Positions 7,145-15,540 are shown, counted from the stretch's first letter. The stretch: 47,358 bases of DNA from Patescibacteria group bacterium (GCA_015493225.1 WGDO01000025.1:1-47358); one strand, 5' to 3'. Made by a program: numbers and translations. Notes: a model not told the origin generated them from the sequence alone.

Positions 7145-7885
7145 ATGAAACAAGGAATTATCAGAGAAATAAAACAGAATAGAAAAGATGAAATTAAAAA
7201 AATAAATGCTGTTGACTTAACGGGTCAACTTAAAAATAAATTTGCTGATGTTTTTAATAAAGTACAAATGTTTTTAGATGAACATAATTTATCGTTTGAT
7301 ATTTTAAATTTACGTATATATGTTGACTATAGTGACTATCTTGGAATGGAAGCTGAACAATTTGATGATGTAATCATTCTTAAGAAGGGCTTTTTTGATA
7401 AAGATAATGATGGAAAAAGTTTTTCACTTATACATGAATTAGTGCATTATGTTGCTAGAAAAAATGCAGTACAGGTTGACAATAAAGTACATGAACGTTC
7501 AGGATATGGATTGCAACATCTTAATAATAAACTAGAGACAGAAAATAGCTTTTTTAAAGAATTTAATGAGGGCGTAACTGAGTGGATTACAGCATTGATA
7601 ACTGGTAATGCAAATGAAATTATTAGTTACAAGAAACAGTATAAACTTGTTGTTTACTTGGTGAATAAAGTTAGCAATGCAATAAGCAAGGACGATATTA
7701 TTTATGATTATTTTAATAATGGAACAAAATTTTTACATGTAATTAAGGACGAGTATGGAAGTGGGTCAATGAAAATCCTGAATATGATGGATGCTAGCAA
7801 CGTAGAACAAGTTCTGGAGTTTTTTATGACTAATAATGAAGAGCGGAGAAAAGTATTGAAAAATGCATTATTAAGTAATGAATGA
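7145..7885 (+). CDS. Predicted zincin metallopeptidase-like protein
   Basis: 246 residues. An HExxH motif, LIHELVHYVA (His97, Glu98, His101), is followed about 40 residues later by FNEGVTEWITALITG (Glu142 and Glu146). That spacing fits a gluzincin third ligand. There is no signal peptide or membrane segment, so it would act in the cytosol. The N-terminal 70 residues are helical and unknown. The family is not recognised beyond the zincin pattern; phage- and toxin-linked peptidases with similar motifs exist, but no partner gene is present. It ends the accessory stretch just before alaS. The stop is TGA, evidence for a standard code. Confidence 0.6.
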   Translation: MKQGIIREIKQNRKDEIKKINAVDLTGQLKNKFADVFNKVQMFLDEHNLSFDILNLRIYVDYSDYLGMEAEQFDDVIILKKGFFDKDNDGKSFSLIHELVHYVARKNAVQVDNKVHERSGYGLQHLNNKLETENSFFKEFNEGVTEWITALITGNANEIISYKKQYKLVVYLVNKVSNAISKDDIIYDYFNNGTKFLHVIKDEYGSGSMKILNMMDASNVEQVLEFFMTNNEERRKVLKNALLSNE

Positions 7886-7937
7886 AAATTTATCACTTAA
7901 AAAGAATAATTAAATATAAACTATTAATGATTAAATT

Positions 7938-9983
7938 ATGAAAGCAAGCGAAATTAGAAAAAAATATTTGGAATTTATGAAGGAGCGGGGGCATAAAATT
8001 GTGTCGTCGGCTTCTTTGCTTCCGGAAAATGATCCGACCACTTTGTTTACCGGCAGTGGAATGCAACCGATGGTTCCTTATTTGTTGGGAGAAAAATATC
8101 CCGGGGGAGAAGTTAGAATTGCCAACTCGCAAAAGTGTTTTCGTTCCGGGGACATTGAAGAAGTGGGTGACAATCGACATACTACCTTTTTTGAAATGCT
8201 AGGAAATTGGTCGCTTGGTAACCCCGTAAAACCTGACGGTCACGGGGCAGGTTATTTTAAAAAAGAACAGATTGAATGGTTGTTTGGATTCTTGACAAAG
8301 GAACTAAAACTTGATCCTAAAAGAATTTATGTTTCTGTTTATCGTGGAAATGAAAAGTTGGGATTGCCAAAAGAGAAGGAGGCGGTAAAGGTTTGGCAAG
8401 AGCAATTTGCCTCTATCGGGATTGATGCCGGAACAGTTGATTTAATTGAATTGAAAAAAGAAGGAATGGATTTGAAAGGTGTTTGTCTAGTAGATGGAGC
8501 TACTGAAAAGCCCCCCAAAGTTTCTCGTGACCTCGAAACTTTGATCCCCTTTACACAGGGGGTGAGAATTTTCTATTATCCTGATTCAGAAAACTGGTGG
8601 TCGCGAGCGGGAGCGCCGAACAAAATGCCAGTGGGCGAACCGGGCGGTCCTGATTCGGAAGTTTTTTGGGACTTCGGTCCGGAGCATAAAATGCATGAAA
8701 ATTCACAGTGGAAAGATCAGCCCTGTCACCCGGCTTGTGACTGCGGGCGGTTTATAGAAATTGGGAATAGTGTTTTTATGCAATACAAAAAAACGGAAGA
8801 CGGTTTTGAGGAGTTAGAACAAAAAAATATTGATTTTGGGGGAGGGCTGGAACGATTAACAGCGGCGGTTCTGGATACGCCGGATGTTTTTTTGACGGAT
8901 TTGTTTGAATTGCCGATGAAGAAATTGGAAGAAATTAGCGGTAAAAAATATACTGATGATGAGGAAGTGAAAAAATCTTTTCGAGTAATTTTAGACCATC
9001 TAAAAGGAGCAACTTTTTTAATTAACGATGGAGCAGAGCCATCAAATAAAGATCAGGGATATTTCACTCGTCGTCTAATTCGTCGAGCAGTTCGTTTTGG
9101 ACATCAACTAGGAATTGAAAAAAACTTTACAAAGGAAATTGCGAAAACTATTGTAGAGACTTATGGAGATTATTATACAGACTTAGCAGATAATGCTGAA
9201 AGAATTTATCGGGTGATTGATGATGAGGAGAATAAGTTTAGGAAGACATTAGTCAGGGGACTAAAAGAGATGAGTGTTATATTTGATACAACAGTACATA
9301 TGGTTAGTAGCCCGTCTGATTCTAGTAGGATTGTGACTGGTATTCATGCTTTTGACTTATATCAAAGCTACGGCTTTCCAATAGAAATGTTTATTGAAGA
9401 ATTGGACAAGACTGGAATAGAATATAAAAAAGAAGAGCTTGAGCAAGAATTTAACGAAGAATTACAAAGACACAAAGATTTATCTCGTACAGCTAGTGCT
9501 GGGAAGTTTAAGGGAGGTTTGGCTGGCGATGATAAAATGACGACACAATTACACACGGTAACACATCTTATGTTGGCGGGCTTACGAAAAGTTTTGGGTG
9601 ATCAGGTTAGTCAAAAGGGGGCTAATATTACGCCAGAAAGAATTCGCTTTGATTTTTCTTTTGACCGTGCCATGACTGACGAGGAAAAACAGGCAGTGGA
9701 AAAATTTGTTAATGATGCTTTGCAATCAGAAGCAAAAATAAACTTGACTGAAATGCCAAAACAACAGGCAATAGACGAAGGAGTAACTGGCGCTTTCTGG
9801 GAAAAATATCCAGAGCAAGTAAAAGTCTACACAATCACCGCTCCCGACGGAACAATTTACTCTCGTGAACTCTGTGGTGGCCCACACATTCAAAATCTTT
9901 CTGAGATAAAAGGAACTTTTAAAATTCAAAAAGAAAAAAGCTCAGGGGCAGGCGTACGGAGAATTAAAGCGGTGGTAAAATAA
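7938..9983 (+). CDS. alaS: Alanyl-tRNA synthetase, short form
   Basis: 681 residues against about 870 in Escherichia coli. Aminoacylation core: MKASEIRKKYLEFMKERGHKIV, GSGMQPMVPYL, NSQKCFRSGDIEEVG, TFFEMLGNWSLG, NWWSRAGAPNKMP, HPACDCGRFIEIGNSVFMQY and DFGGGLERL. The editing domain is present, with HTVTH (His539, His543) and CGGPH (Cys646, His650) as the zinc site. The chain ends shortly after GAGVRRIKAVV, so the C-terminal DHHA1/C-Ala part is missing. This shortening is seen in other CPR AlaRS. Residues of about 191-209 (EKPPKVSRDLETLIPFTQG) are encoded by a two-hairpin repeat that also occurs between genes. The repeat sits in a surface loop before RIFYY and keeps the frame. Confidence 0.96.
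   Translation: MKASEIRKKYLEFMKERGHKIVSSASLLPENDPTTLFTGSGMQPMVPYLLGEKYPGGEVRIANSQKCFRSGDIEEVGDNRHTTFFEMLGNWSLGNPVKPDGHGAGYFKKEQIEWLFGFLTKELKLDPKRIYVSVYRGNEKLGLPKEKEAVKVWQEQFASIGIDAGTVDLIELKKEGMDLKGVCLVDGATEKPPKVSRDLETLIPFTQGVRIFYYPDSENWWSRAGAPNKMPVGEPGGPDSEVFWDFGPEHKMHENSQWKDQPCHPACDCGRFIEIGNSVFMQYKKTEDGFEELEQKNIDFGGGLERLTAAVLDTPDVFLTDLFELPMKKLEEISGKKYTDDEEVKKSFRVILDHLKGATFLINDGAEPSNKDQGYFTRRLIRRAVRFGHQLGIEKNFTKEIAKTIVETYGDYYTDLADNAERIYRVIDDEENKFRKTLVRGLKEMSVIFDTTVHMVSSPSDSSRIVTGIHAFDLYQSYGFPIEMFIEELDKTGIEYKKEELEQEFNEELQRHKDLSRTASAGKFKGGLAGDDKMTTQLHTVTHLMLAGLRKVLGDQVSQKGANITPERIRFDFSFDRAMTDEEKQAVEKFVNDALQSEAKINLTEMPKQQAIDEGVTGAFWEKYPEQVKVYTITAPDGTIYSRELCGGPHIQNLSEIKGTFKIQKEKSSGAGVRRIKAVVK
8507..8565 (+). 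repeat. Two-hairpin C-rich repeat, copy inside alaS
   Basis: CCCCCCAAAGTTTC...GAAACTTTGAT, then CCCCTTTACACAGGGGG. The second half matches the intergenic copy at 31659-31715 (CCCCCTTTACACAGGGGGTG) almost exactly. First-hairpin arms are AAAGTTTC and GAAACTTT. It is in frame. Confidence 0.82.
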
Positions 9984-9996
9984 TGGTGAATTTTTA

Positions 9997-10012
9997 ATTC
10001 CCGTTTAGGGAT
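9997..10012. repeat. ATCCCTAAACGGGAAT palindrome family
   Basis: ATTCCCGTTTAGGGAT, inverted relative to ATCCCTAAACGGGAAAT at 37198-37214 and ATCCCTAAGCGGGGGAT at 31511-31527. Short GC hairpins recurring in spacers. Confidence 0.5.
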
Positions 10013-10079
10013 GTATAAATGAATAATTATTGTCACCTCCTTTTAACCTTATAAAGAAACAAAAAATAATTACAAATAC

Positions 10080-10559
10080 ATGTTTGATGAAAGAAAAATA
10101 TTACAGAGTACAGAAAAAAGAAAGACAGTAAGATATTTGAAAAAATTTATGATGGAGGTTAAAGAGATACTCAGTGAAAGTAATGGTAATTATTTTAAAT
10201 TGAAAGATAAAGTTGATGGATTTAAAATATATCAATGTTCCGATGTAGCCGGGTATATTTTAAGTCAATTGAAGCAAATTGGCAGGAATGTAAAAATTTT
10301 AACAATTGGAGGTGAAATAGAACAAAAAGAAGGTTATAAAGACTCGGTTGATATAAAACAGAAAATTTTTAATAAAGAATGGGGAAAACATGTTGCTGTA
10401 ATAGACATAGATACTTCGGAGGTTTATGATCCAATTATTTCTGAACAACCGATTGATAAGAATAAATATTTTCAAATTTTATTTCACAAGAATCCATCAG
10501 AAGTAAAACACAAAATAAGCGACGATATTATTTTAGGAGAGGTGAAATATGACAATTAG
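10080..10559 (+). CDS. Hypothetical protein with a possible Cys-His-Asp papain/transglutaminase-like triad
   Basis: 159 residues, no signal or membrane segment. A cysteine opens a helix (YQCSDVAGYILSQLKQIG, Cys53), followed by a strand (NVKILTI), then KHVAVIDID (His104) and EVYDPI (Asp117). This order and spacing is what transglutaminase-like and related cysteine hydrolases or acyltransferases show. The family is not recognised, and the triad is inferred from pattern only. It lies alone between alaS and tyrS. The ATG at 10080 lacks a strong Shine-Dalgarno. Confidence 0.5.
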   Translation: MFDERKILQSTEKRKTVRYLKKFMMEVKEILSESNGNYFKLKDKVDGFKIYQCSDVAGYILSQLKQIGRNVKILTIGGEIEQKEGYKDSVDIKQKIFNKEWGKHVAVIDIDTSEVYDPIISEQPIDKNKYFQILFHKNPSEVKHKISDDIILGEVKYDN

Positions 10560-10911
10560 CTTACAATTTACCACTTGTAATTTGTTTGTCAAATTAGCAG
10601 TGTATCAAAAATAAAGATTTTAGTAATTGGACAAATTTTTGAGAGGCTGGTATTCTTAAGAAAGAGGTGGTTTATAGTAGTGAATAATTAAAACAATAAT
10701 TTGACAGTATAGTATATAGGCTGCACTCTATACTTCACTTGAAAAACTCTCATTATCGGATAATACGGCAAGGTTTAAAGCAAACATAAGTTAAATTGTT
10801 TGCAAAATTAAAAAGCAAAAGAAGGTGCAAAAAACAATAGGATTTGCTATAACAGGTAGCTTAAACGATTTTGATGTTATTTCTGAAATTTAAAACTTTA
10901 AAATAAATTTT
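10560..10911. other. Spacer before tyrS with a possible gene remnant
   Basis: No full gene. TTGACA at 10701-10706 lacks a properly spaced -10. A 22-codon frame from GTG 10825 to TAA 10893, MQKTIGFAITGSLNDFDVIS..., starts like a flavoprotein-type Rossmann protein (IGFAITGS) and then stops. It may be a decayed 5' fragment. No riboswitch or T-box was recognised. Confidence 0.3.
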
Positions 10912-12129
10912 ATGGTAAAAACAATCACAGATGAAAAAAAGATAGACGAAATTTTGGATAGGTCAGTTGGTGAAATCTTGCCAACCAAGAAAGAACTAAA
11001 AAAGAGAATGATGAGTGGCGAACAGTTACGAATATACATAGGGACAGATGCCACTGGAGCATCATTGCATTTAGGACATGCTACAAATTATATGATTTTA
11101 GAAAAGTTTAGACAACTGGGACACAAAGTTATATTTCTTATAGGTGATTTTACATCGCGCATAGGAGACCCCACTGATAAAGGAGCTGCTCGTGTTCAGC
11201 AAACAAGAGAAGAAGTTATTGCTCATACAAAAACATGGTTAAATCAAATAAGACCATTGGTGGACATTGATAACGCAGATAATCCAGTGGAAATTGTATA
11301 TAATCATGACTGGCTTTCAAAGCTAACATTTGAGGACATTATTGATATAGCATCCAATTTTACTGTGCAAAGAATGTTAGAACGAGATATGTTTGAAAAA
11401 AGGATACAAGAAGGTAAACCTATTCACCTGCATGAATTTTTCTATCCATTGATGCAGGGTTATGACAGTGTCGAACTTAATGTTGACATAGAGATGTGCG
11501 GAAGTGATCAAAAATTTAATGCCCTTGCCGGAAGAACATTATTAAAAAAATATAAAAATAAGGAAAAATTTGTATTTATAACTACGCTATTGGAAAATCC
11601 AAAAACGGGTGAAAAAATGATGTCAAAATCATTAGGTACTGGCGTGTATTTAGATTGGGATGCAAGTCAAATGTTCGGAGGTGTTATGTCTCAGCCAGAT
11701 GAAAACATGAAACAATTGTTTATAGACACAACATTATTAGAGTTGGAAGAGATTAATAAAATTTTAGAAAAAAATGAACCACGAGATGCTAAAATTATAT
11801 TGGCAACGGAAATCACCAAAATTTTCCACGGAAAAGATGAGGCGAAAAAGGCGCAGGAATATTTTATTAACACTTTTTCTAAAAAAGAGATTTCCGCTGA
11901 AGATATGGAAGAAATAGAAGTAGCTGTTGGCGACCGGTTGATAGACGTCTTAGTCAAAAATAACTTAGCCGAAAGCAACGCCGACGCCAAACGAAAGATT
12001 AAACAGGGTGGAGTTTCTATTGACAAAAATAGGATTTCCGATGTACAATATATTATCCAACCTGAAGATGATAAAAAAATCATTAAGGTCGGAAAAGTTC
12101 ATTTTAGAAAAGTAGCTATTATTAAATAA
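10912..12129 (+). CDS. tyrS: Tyrosyl-tRNA synthetase
   Basis: 405 residues, class I synthetase charging tRNA(Tyr). The Rossmann core has YIGTDATGASLHLGHA (HIGH-type motif at residues 53-56), IGDFTSRIGDP, PLMQGYDSVEL and MCGSDQKFN. The KMSKS motif is MMSKS (236-240). The C-terminal S4 RNA-binding domain is visible from RLIDVLVKNNLAESNADAKRKIKQGGVSID. It looks complete. The downstream 105-residue basic protein follows after 42 bases and probably shares its transcript, ending at the 12480 terminator. Confidence 0.95.
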   Translation: MVKTITDEKKIDEILDRSVGEILPTKKELKKRMMSGEQLRIYIGTDATGASLHLGHATNYMILEKFRQLGHKVIFLIGDFTSRIGDPTDKGAARVQQTREEVIAHTKTWLNQIRPLVDIDNADNPVEIVYNHDWLSKLTFEDIIDIASNFTVQRMLERDMFEKRIQEGKPIHLHEFFYPLMQGYDSVELNVDIEMCGSDQKFNALAGRTLLKKYKNKEKFVFITTLLENPKTGEKMMSKSLGTGVYLDWDASQMFGGVMSQPDENMKQLFIDTTLLELEEINKILEKNEPRDAKIILATEITKIFHGKDEAKKAQEYFINTFSKKEISAEDMEEIEVAVGDRLIDVLVKNNLAESNADAKRKIKQGGVSIDKNRISDVQYIIQPEDDKKIIKVGKVHFRKVAIIK

Positions 12130-12171
12130 GCTAATAATAGTAAAACATAAATTCTGGAAAGAGATAAAAAA

Positions 12172-12489
12172 ATGGCTTCAAAAAGAAAAGGTTTTAATCG
12201 ACGTTCTGGCAGCAAGGTCAGAAAGCACGCTATACAAAGATTACGACAATATGTTGGCAATCGACGTGGATATTCCGATGCAATTGGAAGAAAAATACTC
12301 TTGGCATTACAACGCGTTGGAAAGCAGGCTGGGATGGCAAACCTTTCAATAACGCCAGAAAATATAAAAAATGGTGGTGGAAGAGAGCGCTTATTTCACA
12401 AGCATAAAATAAGGAGTGGCCTGTATGTCGTTTTTGACGCAAATTGGTCAATTACAAATGTTTTACAGGAGGAGAATAAAAAAAGGTAA
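12172..12489 (+). CDS. Small basic hypothetical protein
   Basis: 105 residues with a strongly basic N terminus (MASKRKGFNRRSGSKVRKHAIQR). It contains a RKHAIQRLRQ helix and ends in a strand pair, YVVFDANWSITNVLQE. The shape loosely resembles small phage or plasmid proteins with an HAxxR helix and a VxD...ITxxL end, but this is weak. Despite its size and charge it does not match ribosomal protein L20 or other ribosomal proteins I know. GAGATAAAAAA precedes the ATG. Its stop codon lies in the left arm of a strong terminator, so it is last in the tyrS unit. Confidence 0.5.
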   Translation: MASKRKGFNRRSGSKVRKHAIQRLRQYVGNRRGYSDAIGRKILLALQRVGKQAGMANLSITPENIKNGGGRERLFHKHKIRSGLYVVFDANWSITNVLQEENKKR

Positions 12490-12517
12490 CTGCAGAAAAT
12501 TCCGCAGTTACCTTTTT
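12480..12517 (+). terminator. Strong terminator after the tyrS unit
   Basis: Perfect 14-base arms AAAAAGGTAACTGC and GCAGTTACCTTTTT around a 10-base loop. The flanking A and T runs make it possibly bidirectional. Confidence 0.88.
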
Positions 12518-12622
12518 GACTTTTAGGGCATTCTTAGGTAAAATAAGTATATATTGATAGCTCCAGGTGAAGAACTAAAATCTGAGCAAGAGAAGCAATA
12601 ATTAATAAATCGTATTTTTGAT

Positions 12623-13168
12623 ATGGATAAGATGCCAAATGACCAGAGAGAATTAATTTCAAATATTCCTCAAAAAATTACCGGATTTTTAGAATATGGT
12701 AGAAATAATGGTGGCTGGAATACTCTATTGGATATTGGAGTCTTAGAAAATGATGTTTTTATATTGAGTCCTTCTTGGGAAGAGACCAAGGTTATTATCA
12801 GAAGGTATAATAATGAAAAATCAAATCTTTTGGAACAAGAGATGGAGAGTATAAATAATAGCTTGGATAAATTAGAGGAATTGTCAGAAAAAATAGTTGA
12901 AACTCTTCGTGAAGAAATAATTAAATGGCCAGAATTTGAAAGCATTAAATCAAAACGTGACCCAGGAATGCTTTTAAAAGCTTTGGGAAAAATTAACCCC
13001 GCTCGGTTAACAGAAGATAAAAAACAGATATTAGATAGTTTGGTTCGTTTATTAGATGAGTTTGTTTTAGAATATGAGGAATGGAAAATATTCAAGGAAA
13101 ATAAATTAGAACAATTAAATGAGGTGTTAGAGAATATATCAAAGAAAAAAAATAAAATTAGGGAATAA
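12623..13168 (+). CDS. Hypothetical coiled-coil protein
   Basis: 181 residues with no signal peptide. The N-terminal 65 residues are mixed (ITGFLEYGRNNGGWNTLLDIGVLENDVFIL). The rest is almost all charged helix, with heptad-like Leu/Ile spacing in MESINNSLDKLEELSEKIVETLREE and LNEVLENISKKKNK. No family recognised. It starts soon after the tyrS terminator and precedes pheS by 125 bases. An antisense frame of the same length is a shadow. Confidence 0.55.
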   Translation: MDKMPNDQRELISNIPQKITGFLEYGRNNGGWNTLLDIGVLENDVFILSPSWEETKVIIRRYNNEKSNLLEQEMESINNSLDKLEELSEKIVETLREEIIKWPEFESIKSKRDPGMLLKALGKINPARLTEDKKQILDSLVRLLDEFVLEYEEWKIFKENKLEQLNEVLENISKKKNKIRE

Positions 13169-13293
13169 AGGAAAGTTTGCATCTGTAAAGTTCTCCAGTG
13201 ACGTAGAAGTAACAAGAGAGGTTGATACTATATGGGGAAAAGTGACTAAATAAAAAAGATTTATAAATTCAATATTAAATAATCATTAAATTT

Positions 13294-14328
13294 ATGCAAG
13301 ATAAAATAAACAAAATTAAACAAGAAGCAGAGAGGGAAATTTCCGAAGTGAAAGACGGAAAACAAATCCAAGATTTGAAAGTGAAATATTTGGGAAAGAA
13401 GAGTGAATTTAATCAAATTTTGAAAGGACTGAAGGATTTGTCGGTGGAGGAGAAAAAAGTTATCGGCCCTTTGGCTAATAGCACCAAGAATGAGATTAAA
13501 GAATTGTTAGAAGAAAAAGAAACGGAATTAGAAAATGCTGTGGATGCTGAAAAGGAATGGATTGATGTTACAGCTCCGGGAAAAAGAATTAAACCCGGGA
13601 AATTGCATCCCCTAACATTAGTGCAAAATCAAATTGAGGATATTTTTACGACTATGGGATTTGAAATTGCTGATGGCCCAGAAGTTGATACTGAATTCTA
13701 TAATTTTGATGCTATTAATATGCCGGATGATCATCCTGGACGAGATATGCAGGATACTTTTTGGATTTCTCGAGAAGAAGAACGAAAGAAGGGAACAGGA
13801 ACAGTTTTACGAACGCAAACATCCGGCGTGCAGGTTAGGTATATGAAAGAACATAAACCACCGTTACGAATTATTGTGCCAGGAAGAGTATTTAGAAATG
13901 AGGCCACGGATGCTTCTCATGAACATACTTTTCATCAGTTTGAAGCTTTGGTAGCTGGTCCGGATATTAGTGTGGCCAATTTTTTATATATTGCCGAAAC
14001 CTTTTTTACGCAGTTTTTTGGAGAAAAAATGAAGGTAAGATTACGACCAAGTTATTTTCCATTTGTGGAACCAGGTTTTGAATTTGATATTTCTTGCACA
14101 AACTGTGGGGGCAAGGGTTGCAGTGCCTGTCAGCAGGTTGGTTGGCTTGAAGTTGGTGGTTGTGGAATGGTTCATCAAAATGTTTTTGAAGCAGCTGGCT
14201 ACGAGCGAGGAAAATACCAAGGCTTCGCCTGGGGATTTGGACTAGAACGCTTGGCTATGATGAAATACAAAATCAATGATATTCGGTTGTTTCACAGTGG
14301 GGATGTACGATTCACAGAGCAGTTTTAG
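13294..14328 (+). CDS. pheS: Phenylalanyl-tRNA synthetase alpha subunit
   Basis: 344 residues, the usual length. The N-terminal coiled coil (about 1-90) binds tRNA. The class II core has FYNFDAINMPDDHPGRDMQDTFW, LRTQTSGVQVRYM, VFRNEATDASHEHTFHQFEALV (motif 2), RPSYFPFVEPGFEFDI and FAWGFGLERLAMMKYKI (motif 3). A CxxC...CxxC pair (CTNCGGKGCSACQ) sits in the core. The partner pheT lies 8 kb downstream at 22694 rather than adjacent, an unusual separation. The 3' end is duplicated at 15258, on the far side of an inserted broken gene. Confidence 0.97.
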   Translation: MQDKINKIKQEAEREISEVKDGKQIQDLKVKYLGKKSEFNQILKGLKDLSVEEKKVIGPLANSTKNEIKELLEEKETELENAVDAEKEWIDVTAPGKRIKPGKLHPLTLVQNQIEDIFTTMGFEIADGPEVDTEFYNFDAINMPDDHPGRDMQDTFWISREEERKKGTGTVLRTQTSGVQVRYMKEHKPPLRIIVPGRVFRNEATDASHEHTFHQFEALVAGPDISVANFLYIAETFFTQFFGEKMKVRLRPSYFPFVEPGFEFDISCTNCGGKGCSACQQVGWLEVGGCGMVHQNVFEAAGYERGKYQGFAWGFGLERLAMMKYKINDIRLFHSGDVRFTEQF

Positions 14329-14369
14329 ATGGCCCTACGAATCAACGAATCGATTACGAATTTACGAAT
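14314..14369 (+). repeat. Direct repeat at the pheS 3' end, left copy
   Basis: 56 bases covering the last seven codons of pheS, its stop and the following ACGAAT-rich tail. Identical to 15312-15367. Homology continues leftward as a diverged coding match. Confidence 0.85.
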
Positions 14370-14416
14370 TGAGTACAGGTTTAAATAATAATTAAAATAA
14401 AAATTAAAATAAAAAT

Positions 14417-15233
14417 ATGAATAAACAAATGAAAATAATTTTTGGTGGGTTGGTGTTTTTATTGATTTTACTTCTGGGAGTGCTGACATATTTAACCTTG
14501 GTAATAAATAAACAAAAACAATATAAAAAAACCAGTTTATCAACAGTTCAATCAAAGCGGATAAAGTCAAATATTCAAGAAAAAAAGAAAGATTTATCTT
14601 GGTCTGGTGAACATAAAAAAAACTTGTGAACAGAATGGGGGAAGACTGGTATATGACAAAGATGCCAATGGAAATTGTGCAGTTTTTTGTATTTTTAATA
14701 ATAATAAAAAATGTGGTGAATTTGGTTGGAATGAATGTACAAAAGCAAAAGGTAATTGGGAAATGGGGGAAGTTCCTTCGTCAGGAATTGACACTTAAGA
14801 TGTGACTGATCCATTATCTTATAAAATAAACGATTCTCGAATAACTGTTTCTCGAAATATGGGGAAATTTAACTATACAATTGATAAGTTGATTAATATG
14901 TCTAGGGAATGTGATGGCAATAAGACGGAAAATTATTTTAGTAAGTTAATAGATAAATTTAAAAATACCCCAAAATTTATTTACAATTTTCAAATAGATA
15001 ACAAAGGAACTTTCGCCGTGACTGTTTTGGCTAATAAGATGAATTATAGTAATATGAAAGATTTTAAGAGCGATTTTGACCAATGCTATGCTGGGGGCGA
15101 TGCCTATCCAACGATGTTGAATAAAGATTGGTTACTTTTTATTAGTTCATGTGGGACTGGCATGGCAAGTGATTCGGCAAAGAGTTGTGACGAAATAAAG
15201 AAATTAATTATGCCATCATTAAAATTAAAATAG
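14417..15233 (+). pseudogene. Broken membrane-anchored protein with DUF333-like Cys domain
   Basis: Three frames join into one protein. The first, from ATG 14417, has one membrane anchor (FGGLVFLLILLLGVLTYLTLV). A run of eight A at about 14616-14623 shifts the frame to one reading KKTCEQNGGRLVYDKDANGNC...CGEFGWNEC, which resembles the DUF333 (hemolysin-like) domain. An in-frame TAA at 14796-14798 then interrupts it (DT-stop-DVTDP), after which about 145 residues continue in the same frame. A homopolymer sequencing error could explain the frameshift but not the stop. The block lies between the two copies of the pheS 3' end, so it looks like an insertion that later decayed. Confidence 0.7.
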
Positions 15234-15257
15234 CATTCATTAAATTTATTAGCAACG

Positions 15258-15326
15258 ATGAAATACAAAATTGACCATGTTAGTTTATTCCACAGTGGAG
15301 ATGTACGATTTACAGAGCAGTTTTAG
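15258..15326 (+). pseudogene. pheS 3'-end remnant
   Basis: 22 codons plus stop that still read as the pheS C terminus (MKYKIDHVSLFHSGDVRFTEQF). Four residues differ from the functional copy (NDIR to DHVS), along with synonymous changes, so it is an allele from a related lineage and not a fresh duplication. No pheS body precedes it. Confidence 0.82.
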
Positions 15327-15367
15327 ATGGCCCTACGAATCAACGAATCGATTACGAATTTACGAAT
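15312..15367 (+). repeat. Direct repeat at the pheS 3' end, right copy
   Basis: Identical to 14314-14369 over 56 bases, including the non-coding ACGAAT-rich tail. The two copies flank about 900 bases of inserted sequence. Confidence 0.85.
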
Positions 15368-15540
15368 GTACGAATTGGTTACAGGCAGGAACTTGTTGGT
15401 TAAGAATTTATAAATGAATGTATGAATTTGTGAATTTACGAGTAGTCAATAATAAACTAATGATAAATTGTAGTTTTTGTAAAAACAATCCAGGCATTAA
15501 GACAAAGCTTAAAAAGGTAATAAAAATTAAAACAAAAAAA

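Noticed and set aside
9984-10079. Terminator after alaS
   Set aside because: The only hairpin is the ATTCCCGTTTAGGGAT repeat, which has no T run.
10701-10734. tyrS promoter from TTGACA at 10701
   Set aside because: The only good -10 (TATACT, 10729-10734) lies 22 bases away, too far for sigma70-type spacing.
12172-12489. Ribosomal protein L20 (rplT) call for the small basic protein near tyrS
   Set aside because: Size and charge suggest it, but the L20 signature (VKRG…ARKRHKK…GYYGARS) is absent and the C terminus is a different strand pair.
12670-13215. 181-codon minus-strand frame opposite the coiled-coil gene
   Set aside because: It mirrors the plus-strand gene. Its residues are the Ser/Leu/Phe-rich mix typical of antisense to a Lys/Glu-rich protein, and it has no start context.
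14314-15367. Classical integrase-mediated att sites at the pheS 3' end
   Set aside because: Direct repeats and a restored gene end are present, but no integrase lies between them and the right copy carries amino-acid differences beyond the identical core. Kept as a duplication finding instead.
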